DNA from: an uncultured Mediterranea sp.
GTDB taxonomy: Bacteria > Bacteroidota > Bacteroidia > Bacteroidales > Bacteroidaceae
Assembly: GCA_945831575.1 (NCBI GenBank)
Contig: CAMACX010000001.1
Span: 98,291 to 162,290, forward strand
DNA: 64,000 bases
Direction: 5' to 3'
Numbering within the stretch: position 1 is the first letter of the stretch; each line of letters opens with the position of its first letter. Positions 17,488-26,715 of the stretch are shown piece after piece. The translations under genes and the position numbers were made by a program. Below the pieces are notes generated by a model. It was not told the origin of the DNA. It did not search any database and was given only the letters and a program-made list of their open reading frames with translations.

Positions 17488-18863
17488 AACTAGAAGAGAT
17501 TAAAACCGTATATTTTGTAGGGGTAGGCGGCATTGGCATGAGTGCCCTGGCACGCTACTTCATGGCCAAAGGCAAACAGGTAGCTGGCTATGACCGCACC
17601 CCTACCGAACTGACCCACTGCCTGGAGCAGGAGGGGGCACAGATTCACTACAAGGAGGGGGAGGAACTCATCCCCGAAGCCTACCGGGAGGCTGAGCACA
17701 CCCTCGTCATCTATACTCCGGCCATTCCCAAAGAGCATGCCGAGCTGGCATACTTCCGGACACATGGATTTGAAATCCAAAAACGCGCTCAGGTGTTGGG
17801 ACTGATTACCCGCAGCAGCAAGGGGGTGTGCGTAGCAGGTACCCACGGGAAGACCACCACAAGCACCATGGCCGCCCACCTGCTGCACCAATCCCATGTA
17901 GAGTGCAACGCCTTCCTGGGTGGAGTGTCGCAGAACTACCACACCAACCTGTTGCTCTCCGAGAAGAGTCCCTATACGGTCATCGAGGCCGATGAGTTTG
18001 ACCGCTCGTTCCACCAGCTCTCCCCCTGGGTGAGTGTCATAACAGCCACCGACCCCGACCACCTCGACATCTACGGCACGCCCGAAGCCTACCTGGAGAG
18101 CTTTGCCCACTACAGTTCGCTCATCCAGCCCGGAGGAGCACTCATCCTGCACGAAGGATTGGCCATGCAACCACGGGTGAGCGAAGGAGTGAACATCTAC
18201 ACCTACTCACGCCATTCGGGTGACTTCCATGCCGAGAACATCCGCATCGGCCAGGGTGAAATCTACTTTGACTTCGTGGCACCTGATACCCGCATTAATC
18301 AGGTGCAACTCGGTGTACCCTTGAGCATCAACATCGACAACGGCATTGCCGCCATGGCCCTGGCACACCTCTGCGGAGCAACCGATGAAGAGATCCGACA
18401 GGGAATGAGCACATTCAAAGGGGTGGAGCGACGCTTCGACTTCAAGCTGAAGAGCGACAAAGCCGTCCTGCTGAGCGACTATGCCCACCACCCTGCTGAG
18501 ATTGCCCAGAGCATCCGTTCCATCCGCAAACTCTACCAAGGGCGCAAAGTGACGGTACTCTTCCAGCCCCACCTCTACAGCCGTACACACGACTTCTACC
18601 GCGAGTTTGCCGAGAGCCTCTCGTTGGCTGACGAGGTGATTCTAACGGAGATTTATCCTGCCCGCGAGCAACCCATTCCCGGCGTGACTAGCCAACTCAT
18701 CTACGACAACCTACGCCCGGGTGTAGAACGTACATTGACCACCAAGCAGGAGATAATCAGCCTGCTCCGGTCAAAGCCCGCACTCGATGTGGTCGTGGTG
18801 CTCGGAGCAGGCGACTTAAATGACTACGTACCTCAGATAAAGGAGGTCCTTGAAAATAGATAA
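17484..18863 (+). CDS. murC: UDP-N-acetylmuramate:L-alanine ligase
   Basis: 459 aa cytoplasmic Mur ligase that adds the first residue of the stem peptide. It has the N-terminal GVGGIGMSALA, the ATP loop GTHGKTTT (about 113-120), and the DYAHHPAEI block typical of MurC. The start overlaps the murG stop by four bases, and ftsQ follows after 23 nt. Confidence 0.97.
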   Translation: MKLEEIKTVYFVGVGGIGMSALARYFMAKGKQVAGYDRTPTELTHCLEQEGAQIHYKEGEELIPEAYREAEHTLVIYTPAIPKEHAELAYFRTHGFEIQKRAQVLGLITRSSKGVCVAGTHGKTTTSTMAAHLLHQSHVECNAFLGGVSQNYHTNLLLSEKSPYTVIEADEFDRSFHQLSPWVSVITATDPDHLDIYGTPEAYLESFAHYSSLIQPGGALILHEGLAMQPRVSEGVNIYTYSRHSGDFHAENIRIGQGEIYFDFVAPDTRINQVQLGVPLSINIDNGIAAMALAHLCGATDEEIRQGMSTFKGVERRFDFKLKSDKAVLLSDYAHHPAEIAQSIRSIRKLYQGRKVTVLFQPHLYSRTHDFYREFAESLSLADEVILTEIYPAREQPIPGVTSQLIYDNLRPGVERTLTTKQEIISLLRSKPALDVVVVLGAGDLNDYVPQIKEVLENR

Positions 18864-18886
18864 CGTATAACACCTGTATGTAGAGT

Positions 18887-19624
18887 ATGGTAAAACGCAT
18901 TTTCCTCACCCTGTTGATGCTACTTATTCTGGTCTATCTGGCCTTGGCCGTAAGCGTGCTCAACGATAAGCCCAAAGCCATGGTCTGCTCCGGCCTGAAG
19001 CTGGACATCAAAGACTCCATCTATGCCGGATTCATCAAGCAGAAAGAGGTGAGCCAGCTTCTGAAGAAGCACGGCCTCGACCCTGTAGGCAAACGGATGG
19101 ACGAAATCAACACGCAACACATCGAGGATCAGTTGGCCTCCCATCCGCTGATAGACGGCGTGGAGTGCTACACCACCCCGAGCGGCCTATTGCGCATCGA
19201 GGTGTCGCAACGCATACCGCTCCTCCGCGTGATGGATGTAGGCGGCAACAACTATTTTGTAGATACCAAGGGACGGAAGATGGCATCAGGAGCTCAATGC
19301 GTAGCCCGTCTGCCCATTGCCACAGGCCACGTCAGTCAGCAGATGGCTTGCAGAGAGCTCTATCAGTTTGCTGACTTCCTGATGAACGATGACTTCTGGA
19401 ATGCGCAGATTGAGCAAATCCATGTTCTGAAAGGAGGCGATGTAGAACTTGTACCCCGAGTTGGCAACCACCTCATCTACATGGGACAACTGAAAGGATA
19501 TGAACGCAAGCTGGCCCGTCTGAAGGGGTTCTACCGTAAGGGGCTCAACAAGGTGGGCTGGAATAAATACTCGCGCATCAGCGTGGAGTTCAGCAACCAG
19601 ATTATCTGTACACGAAGAGAATAA
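18887..19624 (+). CDS. ftsQ: FtsQ-like cell division protein
   Basis: 245 aa. A short basic N-terminus is followed by one transmembrane helix (about 6-24) and a periplasmic part with a POTRA-like region (the SIYAGFIKQKEVSQLLKK segment) and a beta domain. FtsQ scaffolds FtsB and FtsL. Sequence conservation is low in this phylum; position between murC and ftsA is the main support. It lies 23 nt after murC and 34 nt before ftsA. Confidence 0.87.
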   Translation: MVKRIFLTLLMLLILVYLALAVSVLNDKPKAMVCSGLKLDIKDSIYAGFIKQKEVSQLLKKHGLDPVGKRMDEINTQHIEDQLASHPLIDGVECYTTPSGLLRIEVSQRIPLLRVMDVGGNNYFVDTKGRKMASGAQCVARLPIATGHVSQQMACRELYQFADFLMNDDFWNAQIEQIHVLKGGDVELVPRVGNHLIYMGQLKGYERKLARLKGFYRKGLNKVGWNKYSRISVEFSNQIICTRRE

Positions 19625-19658
19625 TAGGAGAATAAAACAAAAAAAAATAAGATACACC

Positions 19659-21131
19659 ATGGCAACAACAGATTTCATTGCCGCCATCGAGCTGGGATCA
19701 TCCAAGATCTCGGCCATTGCCGGCAAAAAGCACAGCGACGGAAGCATGGAAGTGCTGGCCCACGCACGGGTCGATGCTCCTTCCTTCATACACAAAGGCG
19801 TGGTCTTCAACATCGACAAGGCTGCTGCTGCACTTACTTCTGTCATCGGAAAGTTGGAAGAGCAACTGAAGGCCTCGGTAGCTCAAGTCTATGTGGGAAT
19901 TGGCGGACAGTCACTTCACTCCTTGAAGAGTGCGGTAAGCCGCAGCGTGGGTGATGAGGAATCCACGGTAAGCCAGACGCTAGTGGATGCCTTGTACGAC
20001 GAGAACCGAGAGACGCCCCTGGCTGATTATGTCATCCTGGATGTCGTACCTCAGGAGTTCAAGGTGGACCACTCCCTTCATGCCGACCCTGTGGGTGTCA
20101 CTGGACATCACGTCACAGGTCAGTACCTCAACCTAGTGGCCCGCACCCAGTTGAAGAAGAATGTCGAAATGGCTTTCGCCCAAGCACAGATTGGTATAGC
20201 CGACGACCTGCTTGTCACGGCTGTAGCCGAGGCCAAGGCAGTCCTCACCCAGGCAGAGATGCGCCAAGGATGCGCTCTGGTTGACTTTGGCTCAGACACC
20301 ACCACCGTCTCCGTCTATAAGAACAACTTGCTTCGTCACCTCTGCGTACTGCCCATCGGCAGCAACAACATTACCCGCGACCTCACCTCGCTACAGATAG
20401 AGGATGAGGAGGCTGAGAAGCTGAAGATTCAATATGGCAATGCCGCCTACGAAGCGCAGGAATCCGACCCTGAAGCCTCATGCCTCACCTCTGAGGGACG
20501 AGCTATCCCCCTGGCTGAGCTCAACAACATCATCGGGGCTCGAGCCGAAGAGATTCTGGCCAATGTATGGAGCCAGATTCGCCTCTCGGGCTACGATAAC
20601 CAACTCTATGCTGGTACCATCTTCATGGGTGGTGGAGCCCTGCTCAAGAACTTGGAGGAAGCCTTCCGCAAACTGAGCAAGAGTGACCGCGTGAAGACCG
20701 TCCTGAAGACCCAGTTCACCGTAAGAGGCATGGACGACAGCCTACTGTCTAACGGCACCTGGATTGCTGCCATTGCCCTGCTCCACGCTGGTAATGAGAA
20801 CTGCTGCAGGCAGGAAGAGACTGCCCGAGTGGCAGAGGTCACTCCTGCGACACAGACCGCTCAACGCACAGAGCAGCCCGCATCACAGGACCTCTTCAAG
20901 GACGACATCGACCTTAGGCTCCAAGAAGATGAAGAGCGCAGAATCCGTGAAGAGAAGCGACAAAAGCAGGAAGCAGAGCGCTTACAGCACATCAAGGAAG
21001 AGCGGGCGGCCAAGGTCAAGCAACAAAAGACCAAGAAGCGCAATCCGCTCACCACATTCTTCGAAGAGTTATCGCAGAGCTTCTTTACCGATGACAAGAT
21101 GGACGAAGACAAACAAGACAGACGAAGATAA
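19659..21131 (+). CDS. ftsA: Actin-like division protein FtsA
   Basis: 490 aa, longer than typical FtsA (about 420). The actin/Hsp70 fold has the phosphate-1 block IAAIELGSSKI, the SHS2 insertion (about 85-165), phosphate-2 (GCALVDFGSDTTT) and adenosine (IFMGGGALL) motifs. After the fold there is a charged, glutamate/arginine/lysine-rich helix of about 60 residues and a terminal NPLTTFFEELSQSFF segment that could be the amphipathic membrane anchor. FtsA tethers FtsZ to the membrane. It precedes ftsZ by 28 nt. Confidence 0.95.
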   Translation: MATTDFIAAIELGSSKISAIAGKKHSDGSMEVLAHARVDAPSFIHKGVVFNIDKAAAALTSVIGKLEEQLKASVAQVYVGIGGQSLHSLKSAVSRSVGDEESTVSQTLVDALYDENRETPLADYVILDVVPQEFKVDHSLHADPVGVTGHHVTGQYLNLVARTQLKKNVEMAFAQAQIGIADDLLVTAVAEAKAVLTQAEMRQGCALVDFGSDTTTVSVYKNNLLRHLCVLPIGSNNITRDLTSLQIEDEEAEKLKIQYGNAAYEAQESDPEASCLTSEGRAIPLAELNNIIGARAEEILANVWSQIRLSGYDNQLYAGTIFMGGGALLKNLEEAFRKLSKSDRVKTVLKTQFTVRGMDDSLLSNGTWIAAIALLHAGNENCCRQEETARVAEVTPATQTAQRTEQPASQDLFKDDIDLRLQEDEERRIREEKRQKQEAERLQHIKEERAAKVKQQKTKKRNPLTTFFEELSQSFFTDDKMDEDKQDRRR

Positions 21132-21159
21132 AAAGAATAACGAATAAAACCCTACGGAT

Positions 21160-22488
21160 ATGAACGATACGATTGTACCTTTTGATTTACCTACCGATTC
21201 GCCCAAAATTATCAAGGTAATCGGTGTGGGTGGAGGTGGTGGTAATGCCGTCAACCACATGTATAGGGAGGGTATTCACGACGTAGCCTTTGTAGTATGC
21301 AATACCGATCGCAAGGCCCTCGAACAGTCTCCTGTGCCTGTCAAGTTACAGCTGGGCCACGAAGGCCTGGGTGCGGGCAACCAGCCCAAGAAGGCACGCG
21401 AGGCTACAGAAGAGAGCCTACAGGAGATTCAGCAGATGCTGAGCGACGGCACCAAGATGGTCTTCATTACGGCCGGTATGGGAGGAGGCACAGGGACCGG
21501 TGCCGCCCCCACCATTGCACGTATAGCCAAGGAGATGGACATCCTGACCATTGGCATCGTGACCATTCCCTTCCGCTGGGAGGGGGACAAGAAGATTGAC
21601 CAGGCCCTGGACGGTGTGGAGGAAATCAGTCAGCATGTCGATGCCCTGTTGGTCATCAACAACGAGAAGCTCAGCGAGATTTACCCCGACCTAAGCGTCA
21701 ACAGTGCCTTCGCACGAGCTAACGACACCCTGCTCGTAGCCGCCAAGAGCATCAGCGAAATCATCACCATGCGCGGCATCGTCAACCTCGACTTCAACGA
21801 CGTGAAGACCGTGATGAAAGACGGTGGAGTGGCCATCATGAGCACCGGCTACGGTGACGGCGACAACCGCGTGAGCGAAGCCATCAAGGGAGCCCAGCAC
21901 TCCCCCCTGCTCAACAACAATGACATTTTCAACTCGCGCAAGGTGCTCTTCAACATCTCCTACAGCCCCGAGCACGAATTGATGATGAATGAGATGGATG
22001 AGGTGAAGGACTTCATGAACCGCTTCAACCGCGACTTTGAGACCAAGTTTGGTATGGCTGAAGACACTAGCCTCGGCTCAAAGGTCAAGATAACCCTCCT
22101 GGCCACGGGTTTTGGCATAGCCGACATCCACATGCGTGAGATGGACGAGCGTCTGGCCAGCCAGAATGCCGAGGAGCAGCAGCGCCGCGCCGAGATGGAG
22201 GAGGAGGAGGAGCAACGCCGCATCCGCCGCGAACACTACTACGGAGGTTCCTCACCCGAGAGCCGCCGAGCCTTCCGCCGTCGCCACATCTTTATCTACA
22301 GTCCCGAGGACATGGACAATGCCGACCTCATCTCCATGGTAGATACCATCCCCACCTATCAGCGGGACAAGGCCCAGCTAGCCAACCTCAAGCGCAAGGC
22401 GACCGAAGATGCTGAGAAGCTACGCCAGGAAGCCGAAGCTACTCAGACCCCCATACAGAATGAGCAACCAGGTGTCATCACCTTCTAG
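21160..22488 (+). CDS. ftsZ: Tubulin-like division GTPase FtsZ
   Basis: 442 aa. The GTPase domain carries the tubulin signature GGGTGTGAAP, the GVGGGGGNAVN N-terminal loop and the T7 loop NLDFNDVKTVM. A glutamate/arginine-rich linker follows about residue 335. The segment DTIPTYQR corresponds to the conserved C-terminal peptide that binds FtsA, but here about 40 more residues follow, ending in GVITF. FtsZ forms the cytokinetic ring. Confidence 0.97.
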   Translation: MNDTIVPFDLPTDSPKIIKVIGVGGGGGNAVNHMYREGIHDVAFVVCNTDRKALEQSPVPVKLQLGHEGLGAGNQPKKAREATEESLQEIQQMLSDGTKMVFITAGMGGGTGTGAAPTIARIAKEMDILTIGIVTIPFRWEGDKKIDQALDGVEEISQHVDALLVINNEKLSEIYPDLSVNSAFARANDTLLVAAKSISEIITMRGIVNLDFNDVKTVMKDGGVAIMSTGYGDGDNRVSEAIKGAQHSPLLNNNDIFNSRKVLFNISYSPEHELMMNEMDEVKDFMNRFNRDFETKFGMAEDTSLGSKVKITLLATGFGIADIHMREMDERLASQNAEEQQRRAEMEEEEEQRRIRREHYYGGSSPESRRAFRRRHIFIYSPEDMDNADLISMVDTIPTYQRDKAQLANLKRKATEDAEKLRQEAEATQTPIQNEQPGVITF

Positions 22489-22530
22489 GTCATCATATAG
22501 TATAACTAACCATAAAACAAAGTAACGAAA

Positions 22531-22980
22531 ATGGACTTATTTGAACGTATTAGTGAAGATATCAAGAATGCCATGAAGGCCAAAGACCGTGTGGCATTGG
22601 AGACGTTGAGAAACATCAAAAAGGTATTTCTGGAAGCCAAGACTGCTCCCGGAGCCAATGACACGCTGACCGATGATGCGGCCACGAAGATTATCGCCAA
22701 GCTGGTGAAGCAGGGTCGCGATGCGGCCGACATCTATGTTCAGCAGGGTCGTCAGGATCTGGCAGACGCCGAACTGGCTCAGGTCAAGGTGATGGAGGGC
22801 TACCTGCCCAAGCAACTTACAGAAGAGGAGCTTGAGGCTGAGCTGAAGGCCATCATCGCCCAAGTGGGTGCCGCAGGTCCCAAGGATATGGGTAAGGTGA
22901 TGGGTGTAGCCTCCAAGCAGCTGGCAGGAAAAGCCGAAGGACGCGTCATCTCCGCCAAAGTCAAGCAACTTCTGGGATAA
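22531..22980 (+). CDS. YqeY/GatB-domain protein
   Basis: 149 aa, the full length of the YqeY family. An N-terminal helical half (ERISEDIKNAMKAKDRVALE) is followed by a GatB/YqeY-type tail (KDMGKVMGVASKQLAGKAEG). The tail resembles the tRNA-interacting end of GatB, but the function of YqeY is not established. It is the last gene of the division cluster, 42 nt after ftsZ and 39 nt before a strong terminator. Confidence 0.88.
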   Translation: MDLFERISEDIKNAMKAKDRVALETLRNIKKVFLEAKTAPGANDTLTDDAATKIIAKLVKQGRDAADIYVQQGRQDLADAELAQVKVMEGYLPKQLTEEELEAELKAIIAQVGAAGPKDMGKVMGVASKQLAGKAEGRVISAKVKQLLG

Positions 22981-23019
22981 CTGCAATCTGAAACGCCGGC
23001 CCATAGATCCGTAAATCAA

Positions 23020-23060
23020 GGAGGGAAACAAATTTGCATGTCATTTGTTTCCCTCCTCTT
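23020..23060. terminator. Bidirectional terminator between the dcw cluster and recO
   Basis: GGAGGGAAACAAAT (23020-23033) pairs perfectly over 14 bp with 23043-23056, loop of 9 nt, followed by TCTTTATT. It ends the yqeY-like transcript on the plus strand and is 71 nt past the recO stop on the minus strand. Confidence 0.9.
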
Positions 23061-23127
23061 TATTACCAGTTCATCCAATTTTTGGAATGATGTTATCATC
23101 ATTTCCGAAACTTGCGAGCTATGACCA

Positions 23128-23859
23128 TCAGTCTGCAAAGAGCTGCTGCAGTACCTCCACCGACTTAAGGCTCCCCATGCCCGGTAGATGGAGTTGGTAG
23201 TACTCCAGCATCAGGGAGAGGCAACGGTTGCGCTGGAGCCTGTTCATGGCGAAGAGCCCCATATTCTGGTAATTCATACGAACCAGTTCATGCAATGCCT
23301 TGGCCTCGTCAGGATGCAGATGATAGGCATTAGGCGTCAAGGGGAGCGGCAGAAATTCCGCCTCCTGTAGGTGAAATCCAATACCCTCCTCATAATGCGT
23401 CAGGTTAGGAAAGATACCTAAGTAACAAGCCAACTGCATCATGAAGACCAAGTGGTAATTGGCAATCCCCTTCGAGCAACGGTCAAGCGTCACGATGCTC
23501 TGCCTTAAGTAGTCGTACAACCCCCTATTGGCCTCCTGTTCATGCAGTACTCGGGTAAGAAGTTCTGCGACAAAGAGTGCGATGGCCCCCTTCAACGCAT
23601 GAAATGGTAACTCAGCCGGCGCATAATCCAGTTTCCACTCCTTCAAGCGCTGGATGGAGTCCTTCGGCCGGTATTCATACTCCATACTCACTACCGACAG
23701 CGGCATACAGAGCACCCCAGTCCCCCCCCGACGAGAGCGCTCCCTCCGTCCGCTACTGAACTGAGCACGCCCCATCGATGAGGAGTAGATGTCCAAGATT
23801 GTCGTGCCATTGGCACACTTTATGGCACGCAACACGATGCCTTCACACTTTTCGAGCAT
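23128..23859 (-). CDS. recO: DNA repair protein RecO
   Basis: 243 aa. An N-terminal OB fold begins CEGIVLRAIKCANGTTILDIY, typical of RecO. A helical domain follows. The usual zinc-cysteine cluster of many RecO proteins is not visible, as in several Bacteroidetes members. RecO loads RecA with RecR in recombination repair. It is monocistronic and convergent with the dcw cluster. A possible -7 box TAGCTTTG (23893-23886) lies 27 nt upstream of the start. Confidence 0.9.
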   Translation of the reverse strand: MLEKCEGIVLRAIKCANGTTILDIYSSSMGRAQFSSGRRERSRRGGTGVLCMPLSVVSMEYEYRPKDSIQRLKEWKLDYAPAELPFHALKGAIALFVAELLTRVLHEQEANRGLYDYLRQSIVTLDRCSKGIANYHLVFMMQLACYLGIFPNLTHYEEGIGFHLQEAEFLPLPLTPNAYHLHPDEAKALHELVRMNYQNMGLFAMNRLQRNRCLSLMLEYYQLHLPGMGSLKSVEVLQQLFAD

Positions 23860-24159
23860 AACAGGAGTCTTTACATTTCAGGGTTCAAAGCTAGAGAAAA
23901 AAGCCGAAAAAGCCTAATAAAAACGGTTATTTTATCCGAAATGCACCTCAAGCACAAAAAAATATCGCGAATCGGCAGGAAAGAGGAAATATCTCTATTT
24001 ATTGATTTTCAGTTATTTAATAAACACATAGAAGCCTATTAGATTATTTCGTTGATTTTTTTTCGCTTAAAAAGTTGGTCAATTCAAAAATAGTTTCTAC
24101 CTTTGCAACCGCAAACGAAAGAAATGCGCTTGCATAGAGCGGAAACGCTCAGTAGTGTT
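23860..24159. other. AT-rich intergenic stretch, recO to tRNA-Glu
   Basis: About 300 nt, AT-rich, with divergent transcription outwards: the recO upstream region at the left and the tRNA-Glu/rpsT promoter (24075-24105) at the right. I see no gene, repeat or structure in between. Confidence 0.6.
24075..24105 (+). promoter_or_regulatory. Promoter of tRNA-Glu and rpsT
   Basis: TTG (24075-24077), exactly 20 bp, TACCTTTG (24098-24105). This is a full Bacteroides-type match ending 54 nt before the tRNA, and no other promoter is seen before rpsT. Confidence 0.75.
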
Positions 24160-24231
24160 GGCCTCTTCGTCTATCGGTTAGGACGCAAGATTTTCATTCT
24201 TGAAAGGGGGGTTCGATTCCCCCAGAGGCTA
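24160..24231 (+). tRNA. tRNA-Glu (anticodon TTC)
   Basis: 72 nt with complete cloverleaf. Acceptor GGCCTCT pairs with AGAGGCT (G-U at the first pair), discriminator A at 24231. The anticodon stem CAAGA/TCTTG holds the loop TTTTCAT with anticodon TTC. The T arm is GGGGG-GTTCGATT-CCCCC. CCA is not encoded. It lies 33 nt before rpsT and is likely cotranscribed with it. Confidence 0.97.
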
Positions 24232-24264
24232 CTAATAATAACAATAAAAAATAGATTAGTCGAA

Positions 24265-24519
24265 ATGGCAAATCACAAATCATCACTGAAAAGAATCAGA
24301 CAAGAGAAGACAAGAAGACTTCACAACAGATATTATGGTAAGACCATGAGAAATGCTGTTCGTAAGCTTCGTGCAACGACTGACAAGGCAGAAGCTGTTG
24401 CTTTGTTGCCGAATGTAACGAAGATGTTGGATAAGTTAGCCAAAGTGAATGTTATCCACAAGAACAAGGCTAACAATCTGAAGTCGAAGTTGGCCCTCCA
24501 TGTGAACAAGTTGGCTTGA
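24265..24519 (+). CDS. rpsT: 30S ribosomal protein S20
   Basis: 84 aa, lysine- and arginine-rich, beginning [18 protein letters not shown] and ending in [10 protein letters not shown], the usual S20 layout. It binds 16S rRNA early in 30S assembly. The start at 24265 gives the family N-terminus; an extension upstream would run through the tRNA gene and is rejected. A hairpin terminator follows. Confidence 0.96.
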   Translation: MANHKSSLKRIRQEKTRRLHNRYYGKTMRNAVRKLRATTDKAEAVALLPNVTKMLDKLAKVNVIHKNKANNLKSKLALHVNKLA

Positions 24520-24552
24520 TTCCGACCCCGTTCAAAGAGGAAAGAATAGCGA

Positions 24553-24587
24553 GGCTGAGCTACCGAGGTAGTTCGGCCCTTGTTTTT
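24553..24587 (+). terminator. rpsT terminator
   Basis: GGCTGAGCTACC (24553-24564) pairs with GGTAGTTCGGCC (24567-24578), with two G-U pairs and a tight loop, followed by CTTGTTTTTAT. It lies 33 nt past the rpsT stop. Confidence 0.85.
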
Positions 24588-24686
24588 ATATACCCATTCC
24601 TCGGATAAAAACATCACCGAATGACAAAAAAGAGCAAAGAAGCCAAAAAATCAATGATTTCTGCACGAGATATGGAGATTTTTCAC

Positions 24687-24694
24687 TACTTTTG
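24687..24694 (+). promoter_or_regulatory. gyrB -7 element
   Basis: TACTTTTG matches the Bacteroides -7 consensus, 27 nt before the gyrB ATG. No clear TTG stands about 20 bp upstream, so the -33 part is weak. Confidence 0.5.
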
Positions 24695-24721
24695 CTCAGT
24701 TATTACAATTAGCAATTCATT

Positions 24722-26695
24722 ATGACAGAAGAAGAAAAGATAGTAGGCGAGAATAACTATTCAGCGAGCAATATCCAAGTGCTTGAAGGACTGGAAGCGG
24801 TGCGCAAGCGCCCGGCCATGTACATTGGCGACATCAGTGAAAATGGTCTCCACCACCTGGTCTATGAGGTGGTCGATAACTCCATCGACGAGGCCATGGC
24901 GGGCTACTGCGACCACATCGAGGTGTCCATCAACGAAGATAACAGCATCACCGTGCAGGACAATGGCCGCGGCATCCCCGTGGATTTCCACGAGAAGGAG
25001 AAGAAGTCGGCCCTCGAAGTGGTGATGACCGTGCTGCATGCAGGTGGTAAGTTTGACAAGGGATCTTACAAGGTGTCCGGCGGTCTGCATGGTGTTGGTG
25101 TATCGTGCGTTAACGCCCTCTCCACCCACATGACGACCCAGGTGTATCGTAACGGCAAGGTCTATCAGCAAGAGTACAGCTGCGGCAAGCCGCTCTATGC
25201 AGTCAAGGAGATTGGTACCTGCGAGCCCGGCTTCACAGGCACCAAGCAGACCTTCTGGCCCGATGGTAGTATTTTCACGACTACGGAATACAAGTATTCC
25301 ACGCTGCAGGCCCGCCTGCGCGAACTGGCCTATCTCAACAAGGGCATCCGCATCTCCCTTACTGACCTGCGCGACAAGGACGAGGAGGGCAACTACCGTA
25401 CGGAGACCTTCCACAGCGATGAGGGCGTGAAGGAGTTTGTCCGCTTCCTCAACAGCGGCAACACCCCTCTCTTTGACGATGTCATCTACCTCAATACCGA
25501 GAAGAACGGCACGCCCATCGAGTGTGCCATCATGTACAACACGGGCTACCGCGAGAACCTCCACTCTTATGTCAACAACATCAACACCAAGGAGGGCGGC
25601 ACGCACGAAGCCGGTTTCCGCACCGCCTTGACCCGCGTACTCAAGAAATATGCCGACGACAACTGCGCCAAGGCGCTGGAGAAGGCCAAGGTAGAAGTGT
25701 CGGGCGAAGACTTCCGCGAAGGCCTGATTGCCGTCATCTCAGTGAAGGTGGCCGAGCCACAGTTTGAGGGACAGACAAAGACCAAACTGGGCAACAACGA
25801 AGTGAGCGGTGCCGTCAATCAGGCTGTGGGCGAAGCACTCAGCTACTATCTGGAAGAGCATCCTAAGGAGGCCAAACTGATTGTAGATAAGGTGCTGTTG
25901 GCCGCCACAGCCCGTGTAGCAGCCCGCAAGGCACGCGAGTCAGTACAACGCAAATCACCCATGAGTGGCGGTGGTATGCCAGGCAAACTGGCCGACTGCT
26001 CGAGCAAGGATCCCGATGAATGCGAACTCTTCCTCGTCGAGGGTGACTCGGCCGGCGGTTCTGCCAAGCAGGGCCGCAACCGCACCTTCCAGGCCATCCT
26101 GCCTCTGCGCGGTAAGATTCTGAATGTAGAGAAAGCAATGTGGCACAAGGCCTTCGAGAGCGATGAGGTCAACAACATCATCCAGGCTCTGGGCATCCGC
26201 TTCGGAGTAGATAGCGAAGACAGCAAGGCGGCCAACATCGACAAACTGCGCTATAAGAAGGTAATCATCATGACCGATGCCGATGTCGATGGCTCACACA
26301 TCGACACCCTCATCATGACCCTCTTCTTCCGCTACTTCCCACAGGTCATCGAGCAAGGCTACCTCTACATTGCCACTCCTCCCCTCTACCTCTGCACGAA
26401 GGGTAAGGTAAAGGAATACTGCTGGACCGACCAGCAACGCCAGCGCTTCATCGATACCTACGGCGGAGGCTCTGAGAATGCCATTCACACTCAGCGCTAC
26501 AAAGGTCTGGGTGAGATGAACCCCGAGCAACTCTGGGAGACCACCATGAATCCCGAGAACCGTATGCTCAAGCAGGTACACCTCAACAATGCCGCCGAGG
26601 CCGACTACATCTTCTCCATGCTGATGGGTGAGGACGTAGGCCCCCGCCGTGAGTTTATCGAGAAGAATGCTACCTACGCCAACATTGATGCGTAA
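24722..26695 (+). CDS. gyrB: DNA gyrase subunit B
   Basis: 657 aa. The GHKL ATPase part (NGRGIPVD, GGLHGVGVSCVNALS) is followed by the transducer domain and the TOPRIM domain (EGDSAGGSAKQGRNR, PLRGKILNVEKA, DADVDGSHI). The C-terminal RYKGLGEMNPEQLWETT is the gyrase signature. Length matches the short gyrase B type. With GyrA it introduces negative supercoils. It follows the rpsT terminator and is 20 nt before queH, so it probably leads a transcript that includes queH and the NUDIX gene. Confidence 0.97.
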   Translation: MTEEEKIVGENNYSASNIQVLEGLEAVRKRPAMYIGDISENGLHHLVYEVVDNSIDEAMAGYCDHIEVSINEDNSITVQDNGRGIPVDFHEKEKKSALEVVMTVLHAGGKFDKGSYKVSGGLHGVGVSCVNALSTHMTTQVYRNGKVYQQEYSCGKPLYAVKEIGTCEPGFTGTKQTFWPDGSIFTTTEYKYSTLQARLRELAYLNKGIRISLTDLRDKDEEGNYRTETFHSDEGVKEFVRFLNSGNTPLFDDVIYLNTEKNGTPIECAIMYNTGYRENLHSYVNNINTKEGGTHEAGFRTALTRVLKKYADDNCAKALEKAKVEVSGEDFREGLIAVISVKVAEPQFEGQTKTKLGNNEVSGAVNQAVGEALSYYLEEHPKEAKLIVDKVLLAATARVAARKARESVQRKSPMSGGGMPGKLADCSSKDPDECELFLVEGDSAGGSAKQGRNRTFQAILPLRGKILNVEKAMWHKAFESDEVNNIIQALGIRFGVDSEDSKAANIDKLRYKKVIIMTDADVDGSHIDTLIMTLFFRYFPQVIEQGYLYIATPPLYLCTKGKVKEYCWTDQQRQRFIDTYGGGSENAIHTQRYKGLGEMNPEQLWETTMNPENRMLKQVHLNNAAEADYIFSMLMGEDVGPRREFIEKNATYANIDA

Positions 26696-26715
26696 GCACC
26701 TGACCATCAGCCGAT

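Noticed and set aside
24103..24264. N-terminal extension of rpsT
   Set aside because: The frame runs through the tRNA-Glu gene; the normal S20 start is at 24265.
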